Part shown: in pieces, positions 5,666-12,502 of the stretch
Layout: each line of letters begins with the position of its first letter
How positions within the stretch are numbered: the first letter of the stretch is position 1
Source: CAYGVT01 sp964353355
GTDB taxonomy: Archaea; Thermoplasmatota; DTKX01; GCA-020343715
Assembly: GCA_964353355.1 (NCBI GenBank)
Contig: CAYGVT010000035.1
Span: forward strand, 1 to 15,525
Length of the DNA: 15,525 nt
Direction: 5' to 3'
Made by a program: the position numbers and the translations under genes
Notes under the pieces: model-generated
Databases searched by the model: none
The model's input: only the letters and a program-made list of their open reading frames with translations
What the model was told of the DNA's origin: nothing

Positions 5666-6919
5666 ATGGGGTACGTAGGAGCCCGTGTCGAGTTGACGTC
5701 AGGCGCGCACCACGCCGCACGAGCGGCCGCCCTGGCACTGCCCGTGCTCGCCGGCCATGTCGCCCTCTCGGGTACGGCCGCTGCGCACGCGGCGGGCGCG
5801 GTGGAGCCGCACGCCTACGACCAGCTGCTCGTGCTCGTCCTCGCGCTCAGCGCGGTCATCGGCGGCCTCGTGTTCGCCCTGCTTGCGCTCGGCGTGTGGC
5901 GCTACCGCGAGGGCAGCGACTACCCGCGGAGGCCCCCCAAGGAGCACGACCGCCGGCTCGAGTCCGCTTGGACGGCCGCGCCCATTGTCATCCTCGTTGT
6001 GCTCACGGCCCTGAGCACTCAGGCACTGATCCAGTCCGAGACGCCGCCCGAGGACGCCATCACCATCCACGTGACCGGCATCCAGTGGCAGTGGGTGTTC
6101 ACCTACCCGGACGGCAACTCGAGCATCAACGACGTCTGGGTCGAGGAGGGCCAGCACGTCATCTTCGTGGTCACGTCCCTGGACGTGGTGCACTCCTTCT
6201 TCCTGCCCGACTACAACCTCAAGGTCGACGCCTTCCCCAACCAGACCTACAGGACCTGGATACACGCCGACCGCGTCGGCGACTACGACATCTACTGCGC
6301 CGAATACTGTGGCCTCGAGCACGGTGAGATGCAGGGCACGCTCCACGTCTTCGAGAGGGCCACGCCGTCACGGCCCTACGGCCCCCCGCCAGGCCAGCAG
6401 CCACCGCCGCCCCCCCCGTCCGCCAACGTGACGGTCGAGCTCGGCGTGGACGGCACGGGCTCGCAGCCCCCGACGTTCACGCTATCGCCAGCCGTGCTCA
6501 GGGTCCCGCTCGGCTCGAACGTGCGGCTGGTGGTGCGCAACAACACCACGCGCGAACTCGACCTGCTAATCGGCCCGCCCTACATGCTGAGGCTGCTTGA
6601 GATCGAGCCCGAGGACGTTGGCGTGCTGGAGTTCAGGGCGGACAGGCCGACAGCGGGCGACTCGATCGATGTGAGCGTGCACGACGTCGGCGGCCAGCCC
6701 GCCAACGCGACGCTCGTCGTGGGCTCCGGACCAGGCACGCCAACCTTCGAGCCCAACGGGGGGCGGGGGGGCTCGCACGCGGTCGCCTGGGCGCTCGCCG
6801 GCGGCGCGGTGCTGCTGCTGCTCTGCGTGCTTGCCCTTGCCCTCAGGTCGCCACGGAAGGATACGGTCGCGTCCCCGCCCGAGGGCCCTGATGGGGATGG
6901 GGGTGGCGCCCACGGCTGA
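5666..6919 (+). CDS. coxB: Cytochrome c oxidase subunit II with an added C-terminal cupredoxin-like domain
   Basis: This 417-residue protein takes electrons from a donor at the outer face and passes them through the binuclear CuA centre to subunit I. A signal-like hydrophobic stretch (~19-43) precedes two helices, ~53-77 and ~104-121. The CuA domain (~130-232) has every ligand: His176, then Cys211, Cys215, His219 and Met222 in C-AEY-C-GLE-H-GE-M, plus the aromatic QWQW patch (140-143). It continues past the normal end with a Pro-rich linker (~239-251), a second beta-rich domain (~254-354) and a third helix (~372-392). The second domain looks cupredoxin-like but has no Cys, so it lacks a type 1 copper site. 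The ATG at 5666 is preferred because it fits a leaderless start from 5633-5642, and the longer open frame upstream is antisense to the PUA gene. The last 29 nt overlap coxC. Confidence 0.95.
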   Translation: MGYVGARVELTSGAHHAARAAALALPVLAGHVALSGTAAAHAAGAVEPHAYDQLLVLVLALSAVIGGLVFALLALGVWRYREGSDYPRRPPKEHDRRLESAWTAAPIVILVVLTALSTQALIQSETPPEDAITIHVTGIQWQWVFTYPDGNSSINDVWVEEGQHVIFVVTSLDVVHSFFLPDYNLKVDAFPNQTYRTWIHADRVGDYDIYCAEYCGLEHGEMQGTLHVFERATPSRPYGPPPGQQPPPPPPSANVTVELGVDGTGSQPPTFTLSPAVLRVPLGSNVRLVVRNNTTRELDLLIGPPYMLRLLEIEPEDVGVLEFRADRPTAGDSIDVSVHDVGGQPANATLVVGSGPGTPTFEPNGGRGGSHAVAWALAGGAVLLLLCVLALALRSPRKDTVASPPEGPDGDGGGAHG

Positions 6920-7688
6920 GCACGCGCATGTCCCGGCGGAGACGGACGGGCCGTGGCCGATGGCGCTCGCGCTGGGCTTCTCTACGCTCCTCACTGGGCT
7001 CGTCGTCCACTGGTCCATCACCATCGTGGGCGCGCTCGTGCTCGGGTACGCGGTGCTGGGCTACCTGCACCAGATGCCCTCCCTGCACCAGCTCGAGGGC
7101 TACATGCTGCGCACGCCCCGCGAGCGGCACACGCTCGGCGGGACCAGCGTCCGCAAGATGGGAGTTTGGATGTTCCTGTTCTCGGAGATCCTCTTCTTCA
7201 CCGGCCTCATCGGGGGCGCGCTCGCGCTGCGCGCCAAGGCGGACGGATGGCCCGAGCCGGGGGATGTCCTCAACGTGCCGCTCACGGCGGCCAACACCTT
7301 CATCCTCATCTGCAGCTCGATGACCATGGTCGAGGCGCTGCGCGGGGCGCAGATGGGGAACATGCGCCACATGCGCCTATTCCTGCTGCTCACGATGGCG
7401 CTCGGCATCGTGTTCGTGTCCATCCAGGCCAAGGAGTACACGCTGCTCTTCTTCACGGAGGGCCTGAGGCCCGGCTCCAGCCTCTACGGCTCGACGTTCT
7501 ACATCCAGACCGGCTTCCACGGGGGCCACGTCACGGCGGGAATCGTGGCGCTCGCCTACGTCAACTACAGGGCATGGAAGGGCGGCTACTCCAAGGAGGA
7601 CCACGAGGGCATAGAGCTCATGGGGCTCTACTGGCACTTCGTCGATGTCGTATGGATATTCCTGTTCACGATAGTGTACCTAATCTGA
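6891..7688 (+). CDS. coxC: Cytochrome c oxidase subunit III
   Basis: This 265-residue membrane protein has about seven hydrophobic helices and the signature blocks of subunit III: SVRKMGVWMFLFSEILFFTG (86-105, with conserved Glu99), QAKEY (179-183, Glu182), QTGFHGGHVTAGI (206-218) and YWHFVDVVWIFLF (247-259). Subunit III binds subunit I and stabilises proton uptake and turnover; it holds no metal. The chosen ATG at 6891 overlaps the end of coxB by 29 nt, with GAGGG upstream; an ATG at 6897 or a GTG at 6903 is nearly as likely. The overlap implies translational coupling with coxB. Confidence 0.95.
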   Translation: MGMGVAPTAEHAHVPAETDGPWPMALALGFSTLLTGLVVHWSITIVGALVLGYAVLGYLHQMPSLHQLEGYMLRTPRERHTLGGTSVRKMGVWMFLFSEILFFTGLIGGALALRAKADGWPEPGDVLNVPLTAANTFILICSSMTMVEALRGAQMGNMRHMRLFLLLTMALGIVFVSIQAKEYTLLFFTEGLRPGSSLYGSTFYIQTGFHGGHVTAGIVALAYVNYRAWKGGYSKEDHEGIELMGLYWHFVDVVWIFLFTIVYLI

Positions 7689-7701
7689 GGAGGATTGTGA
7701 G

Positions 7702-8037
7702 ATGACCGGCGATGCGGGTGCGGTGGCGACGGCCACGGCCACGGGCGGCCCGGGGGCCGCGGCTCACGCCGCGGGCGGCGAGTTCCACACGCCGCACTGG
7801 GTCTACATCGCCGTGTTCGCAGCGCTCGCGGTACTGACGGTGCTGGAGCTGTCCGTCAACAGCGCAGTGAGCGGCGAGTCGCTGCGGGTGTCCGCGCTCG
7901 TCTCGCTCATGATGGCCAAGGCGCTGCTCGTCGTTCTCTACTACATGCACGTGCGCTACGAGTCGCCAGTGCTGCGGTGGGCCATCTTCATGCCCTTCTT
8001 CGCAGCCGTGTTCTTCACAGCCGTCGTGATGCTCTAG
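7702..8037 (+). CDS. coxD: Cytochrome c oxidase subunit IV (prokaryotic, caa3-type)
   Basis: This 111-residue protein starts with an Ala/Gly/Thr-rich tail of about 28 residues. Three helices follow at ~33-53, ~63-81 and ~90-111. The segment MAKALLVVLYYMHVRYES (71-88) matches the KxxLVxxFFMHLxxE core of the prokaryotic subunit IV family (COX4_pro). It is a small accessory subunit thought to help assembly or stability. It begins 13 nt after coxC behind a strong ribosome-binding site, GAGGAGG, and is the last gene of the plus-strand oxidase operon. Its stop lies 9 nt from the stop of the converging ctaB gene, with no obvious terminator between them. Confidence 0.88.
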   Translation: MTGDAGAVATATATGGPGAAAHAAGGEFHTPHWVYIAVFAALAVLTVLELSVNSAVSGESLRVSALVSLMMAKALLVVLYYMHVRYESPVLRWAIFMPFFAAVFFTAVVML

Positions 8038-8046
8038 TCCGTCGCG

Positions 8047-8940
8047 TCAGCCCCAGGGGAGGGGCCACGCCACGAGCGCGTCCGCGACGAGCAGCGCGAA
8101 GAGCGCCGCGAGGTAGACCGAGGAGAACTTGAACAGCCTGCGGGCGGAGCGCATGTCGGCCTGCCGCACGAGATTGGCCGAGAGCCAGAGGTGGGGCGCA
8201 CCCAGCGCGACAGCGCCCGCTAGGTAAATCGCGCCCGTGCCCCCCGCCATCGCGAGGGTGAGCGAGGCCGCGACCAGCGCGACCGTGTAGCTGGCGATGA
8301 GGGAGCGGGTCGCGGCCGCGCCCCTCACCACGGGCATCATTGGCACACCGGCCCGCCGGTAGTCGTCCTCGTAGATGATGGCGAGCGACCAGAAGTGCGG
8401 CGGCGTCCACAGGACCACGAGCAGGCCCATGAGGACGGCCGCGAGGCCCACCGTCCCCGTCACGGTCGCCCACCCCACCAGGGGCGGGAAGGCACCCGCG
8501 ACGCCCCCGAGCACGATGTTCTGCGGCGTGCGGGGCTTGAGGGCGGCCGTGTAGACAAAGATGTAATACGCCCAGCCCGCGACCGTAAGCGCGGCCGTGA
8601 GCGCGTTGACCCATGTCCACACCATGGCGATGCCCACAGCCCCCATCATGAGCGAGAGCGCCATGGCCGCGCCGGGGCTCACGGTACCCGCGGGCAGCGG
8701 TCGCCACATCGTGCGCTCCATCAAGCTGTCGCGGTCGCTGTCGAGCAGGTTATTGAAGACGTTCGCGGACGCGACCGTCAGGAGGCCGCCGAGCAGCAGC
8801 CACCCGAGCCTGGCCGGGTCGGGGGAGGGGTCCGCGACCAGGGCCGCGGCCATGCCGGTGAGGAGCAGCAGCAGGAGCACGCGCGGCTTGACCAGGGCGA
8901 CCGCCCCCTGGGGCGCGCCCCCGCTCGCTGACTCCGCCAC
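8047..8940 (-). CDS. ctaB: Protohaem IX farnesyltransferase (haem O synthase)
   Basis: This 297-residue UbiA-superfamily prenyltransferase transfers farnesyl from farnesyl diphosphate to haem B, making haem O for the oxidase. The first metal-diphosphate motif is ANVFNNLLDSDRDSLMERT (59-77; Asn63, Asp67, Asp71), followed by RPLPAG. CtaB signatures KPRTPQNIVLGGVAGAFPPL and WTPPHFWSLAIIYEDDYRRAGVPMMPVV follow, including the second acidic motif at 191-193. About nine hydrophobic helices are visible. The start is a GTG at 8940-8938, four nt after the coxA stop, with GGGAGTGATG ahead of it, so translation is probably coupled to coxA. No ctaA (haem A synthase) is present in the window, so whether the oxidase uses haem O or haem A cannot be told here. 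Confidence 0.96.
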   Translation of the reverse strand: MAESASGGAPQGAVALVKPRVLLLLLLTGMAAALVADPSPDPARLGWLLLGGLLTVASANVFNNLLDSDRDSLMERTMWRPLPAGTVSPGAAMALSLMMGAVGIAMVWTWVNALTAALTVAGWAYYIFVYTAALKPRTPQNIVLGGVAGAFPPLVGWATVTGTVGLAAVLMGLLVVLWTPPHFWSLAIIYEDDYRRAGVPMMPVVRGAAATRSLIASYTVALVAASLTLAMAGGTGAIYLAGAVALGAPHLWLSANLVRQADMRSARRLFKFSSVYLAALFALLVADALVAWPLPWG

Positions 8941-8944
8941 GGCA

Positions 8945-10447
8945 TCACTCCCACGGGTCGGCCGGCGCCGGGGGACCGTGCCGCATGCTGTGGAGCATGT
9001 TGTAAAAGAATATGAGCTGGCACGAGCCCAGGATCATCGCCCCCACCATGGAGAGCTGGTTGCCCCACAGGAACTGGTCCGGCGGGTCCCAGATGCGCCG
9101 CGGCATGCCCTCGAGGCCCTGGAAGTGCATGACGAAGTAGGTCAAGTTGAGCCCGATGAAGGTCAGCCAGAAGTGCGCCTTGCCCAGGCGCTCGTCGTAC
9201 ATGCGGCCGGTGAGGTCCGGGAAGAAGAAGTACATGGCCGCGAAGACCCCGAGCACGGAGCCCCCGAAGAGCACGTAGTGTATATGCCCGACTATCCAGT
9301 AGGTGTCCTGCACCTGTATGTCGAGCGGCACATTAGCCTGGACGACGCCGGTGATGCCGCCGATGACGAACATCGCTATGAAGCCCACCGAGAAGAAGGT
9401 CGGGGTCTTCATCTGGATGCGTCCGTTCCAGAGCGTGGCCGTCCAGCTGAAGACCTTGATGCCCGTTGGCACGGCTATGACCATGGTGGCCATCATGAAG
9501 AAGGCCTTGAGCCTGAGGTCCATGGTGGTCGTGAACATGTGGTGCGCCCACACACCGAACCCCAGCACAGCGATTGCCACGGACGACATCGCGATGAACC
9601 AGTAGCCGAAGATGGGGCGGCGGGCCATCTTGGGGATGATGATGGAGATGGCCCCCATGACGGGGAGTATCATGATGTATACGGCCGGGTGCGAGTAGAA
9701 CCAGAACAGGTGCTGCCACAGGATGGGCTCGCCCACACCGGGCATGGTGTAGCCGAAGAACGAGGTGCCCATGTTCCGGTCGGCCAGCAGCAGCACGAAC
9801 GCGGCCGTGAGCACGGGCGTCGCGAGCAGTATCATCGCGGCCGTCACCAGCACGCCCCACACGAAGAGCGACATGTTCTTGAACGACACGTCGGGCTTGC
9901 GCAGCATCAGGATGGTCGCCATGAAGTTGATGCCGGACAGGATCGACGAGGCGCCCACCAGCACCATGCCCACGAGCCAGAGGTCGACGCCCACGCCCTT
10001 GTCCCAGACCGTGAGCGGGGCGTAGGCGGTCCAGCCGATGGCGGGCGCGCCAACCCAGATGAGCACGCCCGCGGGCACGAACGTCCAGTAGGAGAGCGCG
10101 TTGAGCCGCGGGAAGGCCATGTCCGCGGCGCCGATGAGCTTGGGCACGTAGACGTTTGCCAGCCCCACCAGCACGGGGATGACCCAGAGGAATATCATGT
10201 TCGTGCCGTGGACCGTGAACAGGCTGTTGTAGACTGCCTCGGACACGATGGTCTGCCCGGGGAAGGCGGTCTCGATGCGCATGAGCATCGCCAGGATGCC
10301 GCCCATGACGAAGAAGACGAACCCTGATACTATGTACATCACGCCGATGTCGGTGTGGTGGGTCGTCGTGACGTAGCGGTGGAGGTAGTCGACCCACGTC
10401 GCCTTCTTGGCCAAGCGCCGCATCTCCCCGGTGGCGCCCCCGCGCAT
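8945..10447 (-). CDS. coxA: Cytochrome c oxidase subunit I, subfamily A2
   Basis: This 500-residue, twelve-helix subunit reduces O2 to water at the haem-CuB site. Low-spin haem ligands are His80 (VHGTNM) and His390; the high-spin haem ligand is His388 (VGHIHYVLFGG). CuB ligands are His253, His302 and His303, and Tyr257 is placed for the His-Tyr crosslink. The K-channel Lys331 (PTGIKVFSW) and the D-channel Asp109 (GAADMAFPRLN) are present. Helix VI reads YSHPAVY (251-257), so the channel Glu of type A1 (GHPEVY) is absent and the Tyr-Ser pair of type A2 is present. The ATG at 10447 follows GGTGGGAG; an ATG at 10423 is an alternative. It is transcribed away from tusA and followed by ctaB, and faces the coxBCD operon tail to tail. 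Confidence 0.97.
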   Translation of the reverse strand: MRGGATGEMRRLAKKATWVDYLHRYVTTTHHTDIGVMYIVSGFVFFVMGGILAMLMRIETAFPGQTIVSEAVYNSLFTVHGTNMIFLWVIPVLVGLANVYVPKLIGAADMAFPRLNALSYWTFVPAGVLIWVGAPAIGWTAYAPLTVWDKGVGVDLWLVGMVLVGASSILSGINFMATILMLRKPDVSFKNMSLFVWGVLVTAAMILLATPVLTAAFVLLLADRNMGTSFFGYTMPGVGEPILWQHLFWFYSHPAVYIMILPVMGAISIIIPKMARRPIFGYWFIAMSSVAIAVLGFGVWAHHMFTTTMDLRLKAFFMMATMVIAVPTGIKVFSWTATLWNGRIQMKTPTFFSVGFIAMFVIGGITGVVQANVPLDIQVQDTYWIVGHIHYVLFGGSVLGVFAAMYFFFPDLTGRMYDERLGKAHFWLTFIGLNLTYFVMHFQGLEGMPRRIWDPPDQFLWGNQLSMVGAMILGSCQLIFFYNMLHSMRHGPPAPADPWE

Positions 10448-10504
10448 CTCCCACCCTACTCGGGCGGGAACGGGCCAGCGTCCTGGGTCAGGATAATGCT
10501 GCGG

Positions 10505-10514
10505 GGATTAAACC
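10505..10514 (-). promoter_or_regulatory. Candidate TATA box for coxA-ctaB
   Basis: The minus strand reads GCAAAAGG followed by TTTAATCC, a purine-rich BRE-like stretch joined to a box A-like core. Transcription would start near 10483, about 36 nt before the coxA ATG. Confidence 0.5.
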
Positions 10515-10574
10515 TTTTGCTGGACCCACCCCCCGTCCGCCACGCGCCCGCCCTGCTGACAGCTATGGGGCCAA

Positions 10575-10584
10575 GGATTAATAG
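10575..10584 (+). promoter_or_regulatory. TATA box for the tusA-dsrE-iscS-iscU operon
   Basis: GGATTAATAG is centred about 40 nt before the ATG at 10620. The predicted start near 10605 leaves a short leader consisting almost only of the ribosome-binding site GGGAGGT (10606-10612). It lies about 60 nt from the divergent coxA TATA element. Confidence 0.55.
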
Positions 10585-10619
10585 GCGGGGCGCATGATTG
10601 CCTCTGGGAGGTATTGGGA

Positions 10620-10862
10620 ATGACCGATGCTAACAAGCCCGACCGCACCCTGGACTGCCTGGGGCTGTACTGCCCCGAGCCGCTGTTCCAGACCCGGACG
10701 AACATCGACATGCTCGAGTTGGGCCAGGTGCTGGAGGTCATCACCGACGACCCGGCCGCGGAGGAGGACCTCAAGCGGTTCGCCAAGCGCGCGGGCCACG
10801 AGGTCGTGTCCTTCGAGAAGCGCGACGACCACATGCGGTTCCTCATCAAGAGGGCCAAGTGA
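10620..10862 (+). CDS. tusA: TusA/SirA-family sulfur carrier protein
   Basis: This 80-residue protein matches the TusA family over its whole length. The diagnostic CPEP motif is present (Cys18-Pro-Glu-Pro21) in LDCLGLYCPEPLFQTR, followed by GQVLEVITDDPAAEEDLKRFAKRAGHEV and a closing HMRFLIKR strand. Cys18 is the position that carries a persulfide in characterised TusA proteins; a second Cys13 lies five residues ahead. Family members pass sulfane sulfur from a desulfurase or other donor to DsrE-type or biosynthetic acceptors. The ATG at 10620 has GGGAGGT 7 nt upstream; a TTG at 10614 is less likely. It is the first gene of a four-gene unit that continues with a DsrE-like protein and IscS/IscU homologues, which suggests a sulfur-relay role, though the actual donor is unknown. 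Confidence 0.93.
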   Translation: MTDANKPDRTLDCLGLYCPEPLFQTRTNIDMLELGQVLEVITDDPAAEEDLKRFAKRAGHEVVSFEKRDDHMRFLIKRAK

Positions 10863-10913
10863 CCGACCGACTCTCAACGTTCATCAGACCAAACAAGAAG
10901 GAGCGGATGTGAA

Positions 10914-11276
10914 ATGGCAGAGGAGAAGTTCATACTGTACGTGCAGACGACCGATGCGCCCGAGCGGCAGTACTCGCCCCTCGTGCTCGCCCAGACGGCG
11001 AAGGCCATGGGCCTCGAGGCCAAGGTCTACTACCTGGGCATGGGGCTCAAGATACTCAGGCCAGGCGTGGCGGACATGATAAAGATGGGGTCGTTCCCCA
11101 GCGTCAAGGACATGCTCGACAAGACCATGCAGATGGGCATCCCCATCTACGTCTGCGAGGCCAGCAAGCAGATGCTGGGCTGGGACAAGGTCGACCTCGT
11201 CAAGGGCGCGAAGGTCGTCGGCGCGGGTACGCTCAACGACCTGGCGCTGGACGCGGAAGCGACCATGTGGTTCTAG
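10914..11276 (+). CDS. DsrE-like small sulfur-relay protein
   Basis: This 120-residue protein has the DsrE/DsrF-like fold pattern: a first strand KFILYVQTT (5-13), a helix PLVLAQTAKAMGLEAKVYYLGMGL (22-45), a middle segment, then the strand-turn PIYVCEASKQMLGW (77-90). Cys81 sits at the usual place of the DsrE active-site cysteine and is the only Cys in the protein. DsrE-type proteins accept and donate persulfide sulfur, often with TusA, and commonly form oligomers. The ATG at 10914 follows AAGGAG about 12 nt upstream. It lies 51 nt after tusA and 35 nt before iscS with no evident promoter in either gap, so the genes are probably cotranscribed. It is not a full DsrEFH set, and the partner that reads the persulfide is not shown by sequence. 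Confidence 0.85.
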   Translation: MAEEKFILYVQTTDAPERQYSPLVLAQTAKAMGLEAKVYYLGMGLKILRPGVADMIKMGSFPSVKDMLDKTMQMGIPIYVCEASKQMLGWDKVDLVKGAKVVGAGTLNDLALDAEATMWF

Positions 11277-11311
11277 GCCGGACGGCCTGCCTGCCTGAGG
11301 GGGTGCGAGGG

Positions 11312-12502
11312 ATGCCAGCCGAGGTCTACCTGGACTACCAGTCATCGAAACCCGTCGACCCGCGCGTCGTGCAGGCGATGCTGCCATGGTTCACCGAGAG
11401 GTTCGGGAACCCGAGCTCGCTGCACCGCGACGGCGACGAGGCCACCGACGAGCTGGAGCGGTCGCGCGAGCGCGTCGCGCGGTTCATCGGGTCGGACAGG
11501 GACGAGGTCGTGTTCACCTCCGGGGCCACGGAATCCAGCAACCTCGCCATCCTCGGCTATGCGTCCCGGAATCGCAGGAAGGGCGACCACGTCGTCATCG
11601 CCGAGTCCGAGCACATCTCCATCCACAACATCGCCAAGGCGCTCGAGAAGCAGGGGCTCAAGGTCAGTCGGGTCCCCGTGGACCAGTTCGGGCGCGTGAG
11701 CCCCGAGAAGCTGCGCAAGCGCATCACCGATTCGACCATACTCGTGTCGGTGGGGTGGGCGAGCAACGAGATCGGCACCGTCCAGCCCATGCCGGAGATA
11801 GCCGAGCTGCTGAAGGGGAAGGGCATCGCGCTTCACACCGACGCGGTCGCGGCCGAGGGATTGGTGCCCATCGACGTGCGCAAGGTCGGCGTCGACCTCA
11901 TGTCGCTCTCCTCCAACGACATCTACGGGCCCAAGGGCTTGGGGGCGCTCTACGTCAGGAGGAACGTCCAGCTCGCGCCCGTGATGCTCGGCGGTGGCCA
12001 GGAGCGCGGCCTCCGGTCGGGCACCGAGAACATGGCGGCCATCGTCGGCATGGCAGAGGCCGCTGACATCATGTCGCGCGAGATGGGCGGCGAGGTCGAG
12101 CGCATGCGCGGCATGCGCGACGCCCTCATCGAGCGCGTGCTCGGGACCATCCCCGACTCGCACCTCAACGGGCACCCCAAGGAGCGGCTGCCCAACAACG
12201 CGCACTTCCGGTTCGAGGCCATCGAGGGCGAGTCGCTGCTGCTGTCGCTCAAGGACAAGGGCGTGGCGGCCTCGACGGGCTCGGCCTGCTCCTCCAAGAC
12301 CCTGGAGCCCTCGCACACGCTCCTCTCCTGCGGGCTGGTGCACGAGGAGGCGCACGGCTCGCTCGAGTTCACGTTCGGGCGCTGGAGCAAGCCCTCCGAC
12401 GTCGACCGCGTGCTCGTGGTGCTGCCCGGCATCGTCGAGCGGCTCCGGGGGCTCTCGCCCCTGTACGGCATGGACAAGAAGCTCAGGGGGGGGAACGCGT
12501 GA
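11312..12502 (+). CDS. iscS: IscS/NifS-family cysteine desulfurase homologue lacking the PLP-binding lysine
   Basis: This 396-residue fold-type I aminotransferase relative aligns with IscS from VYLDYQSSKPVDPRV to the C-terminus. Present are GATESSN (71-77), His101 (AESEH), Asp177 (HTDA), the phosphate loop RSGTEN (235-240) and the catalytic loop Cys326 in STGSACSS. The segment normally reading S-x-H-K-x-YGPKG is SSNDIYGPKG, so the Schiff-base Lys is Asp203 (GAC, 11918-11920) and the preceding His is Asn. The Gln that usually contacts PLP three residues after Asp177 is Ala180. Ordinary PLP-dependent desulfuration is therefore doubtful. From memory, a similar Asp is known in an Archaeoglobus fulgidus IscS, so this may be an archaeal subgroup. 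The ATG at 11312 is behind GAGGGGGTG; the stop overlaps iscU by 4 nt. Alternative roles are sulfur relay through Cys326 or an Fe-S cluster partner for IscU. Confidence 0.93.
   Translation: MPAEVYLDYQSSKPVDPRVVQAMLPWFTERFGNPSSLHRDGDEATDELERSRERVARFIGSDRDEVVFTSGATESSNLAILGYASRNRRKGDHVVIAESEHISIHNIAKALEKQGLKVSRVPVDQFGRVSPEKLRKRITDSTILVSVGWASNEIGTVQPMPEIAELLKGKGIALHTDAVAAEGLVPIDVRKVGVDLMSLSSNDIYGPKGLGALYVRRNVQLAPVMLGGGQERGLRSGTENMAAIVGMAEAADIMSREMGGEVERMRGMRDALIERVLGTIPDSHLNGHPKERLPNNAHFRFEAIEGESLLLSLKDKGVAASTGSACSSKTLEPSHTLLSCGLVHEEAHGSLEFTFGRWSKPSDVDRVLVVLPGIVERLRGLSPLYGMDKKLRGGNA

Noticed and set aside
6419..6730. Type 1 blue-copper site in the second domain of CoxB
   Set aside because: There is no Cys in the domain and no His-Cys-His-Met ligand pattern, so a copper site is not supported.
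8597..10327. A 576-codon open frame on the plus strand across ctaB and coxA
   Set aside because: It is antisense to clearly identified coxA and is rich in His, Glu, Arg and Gly with no domain pattern.
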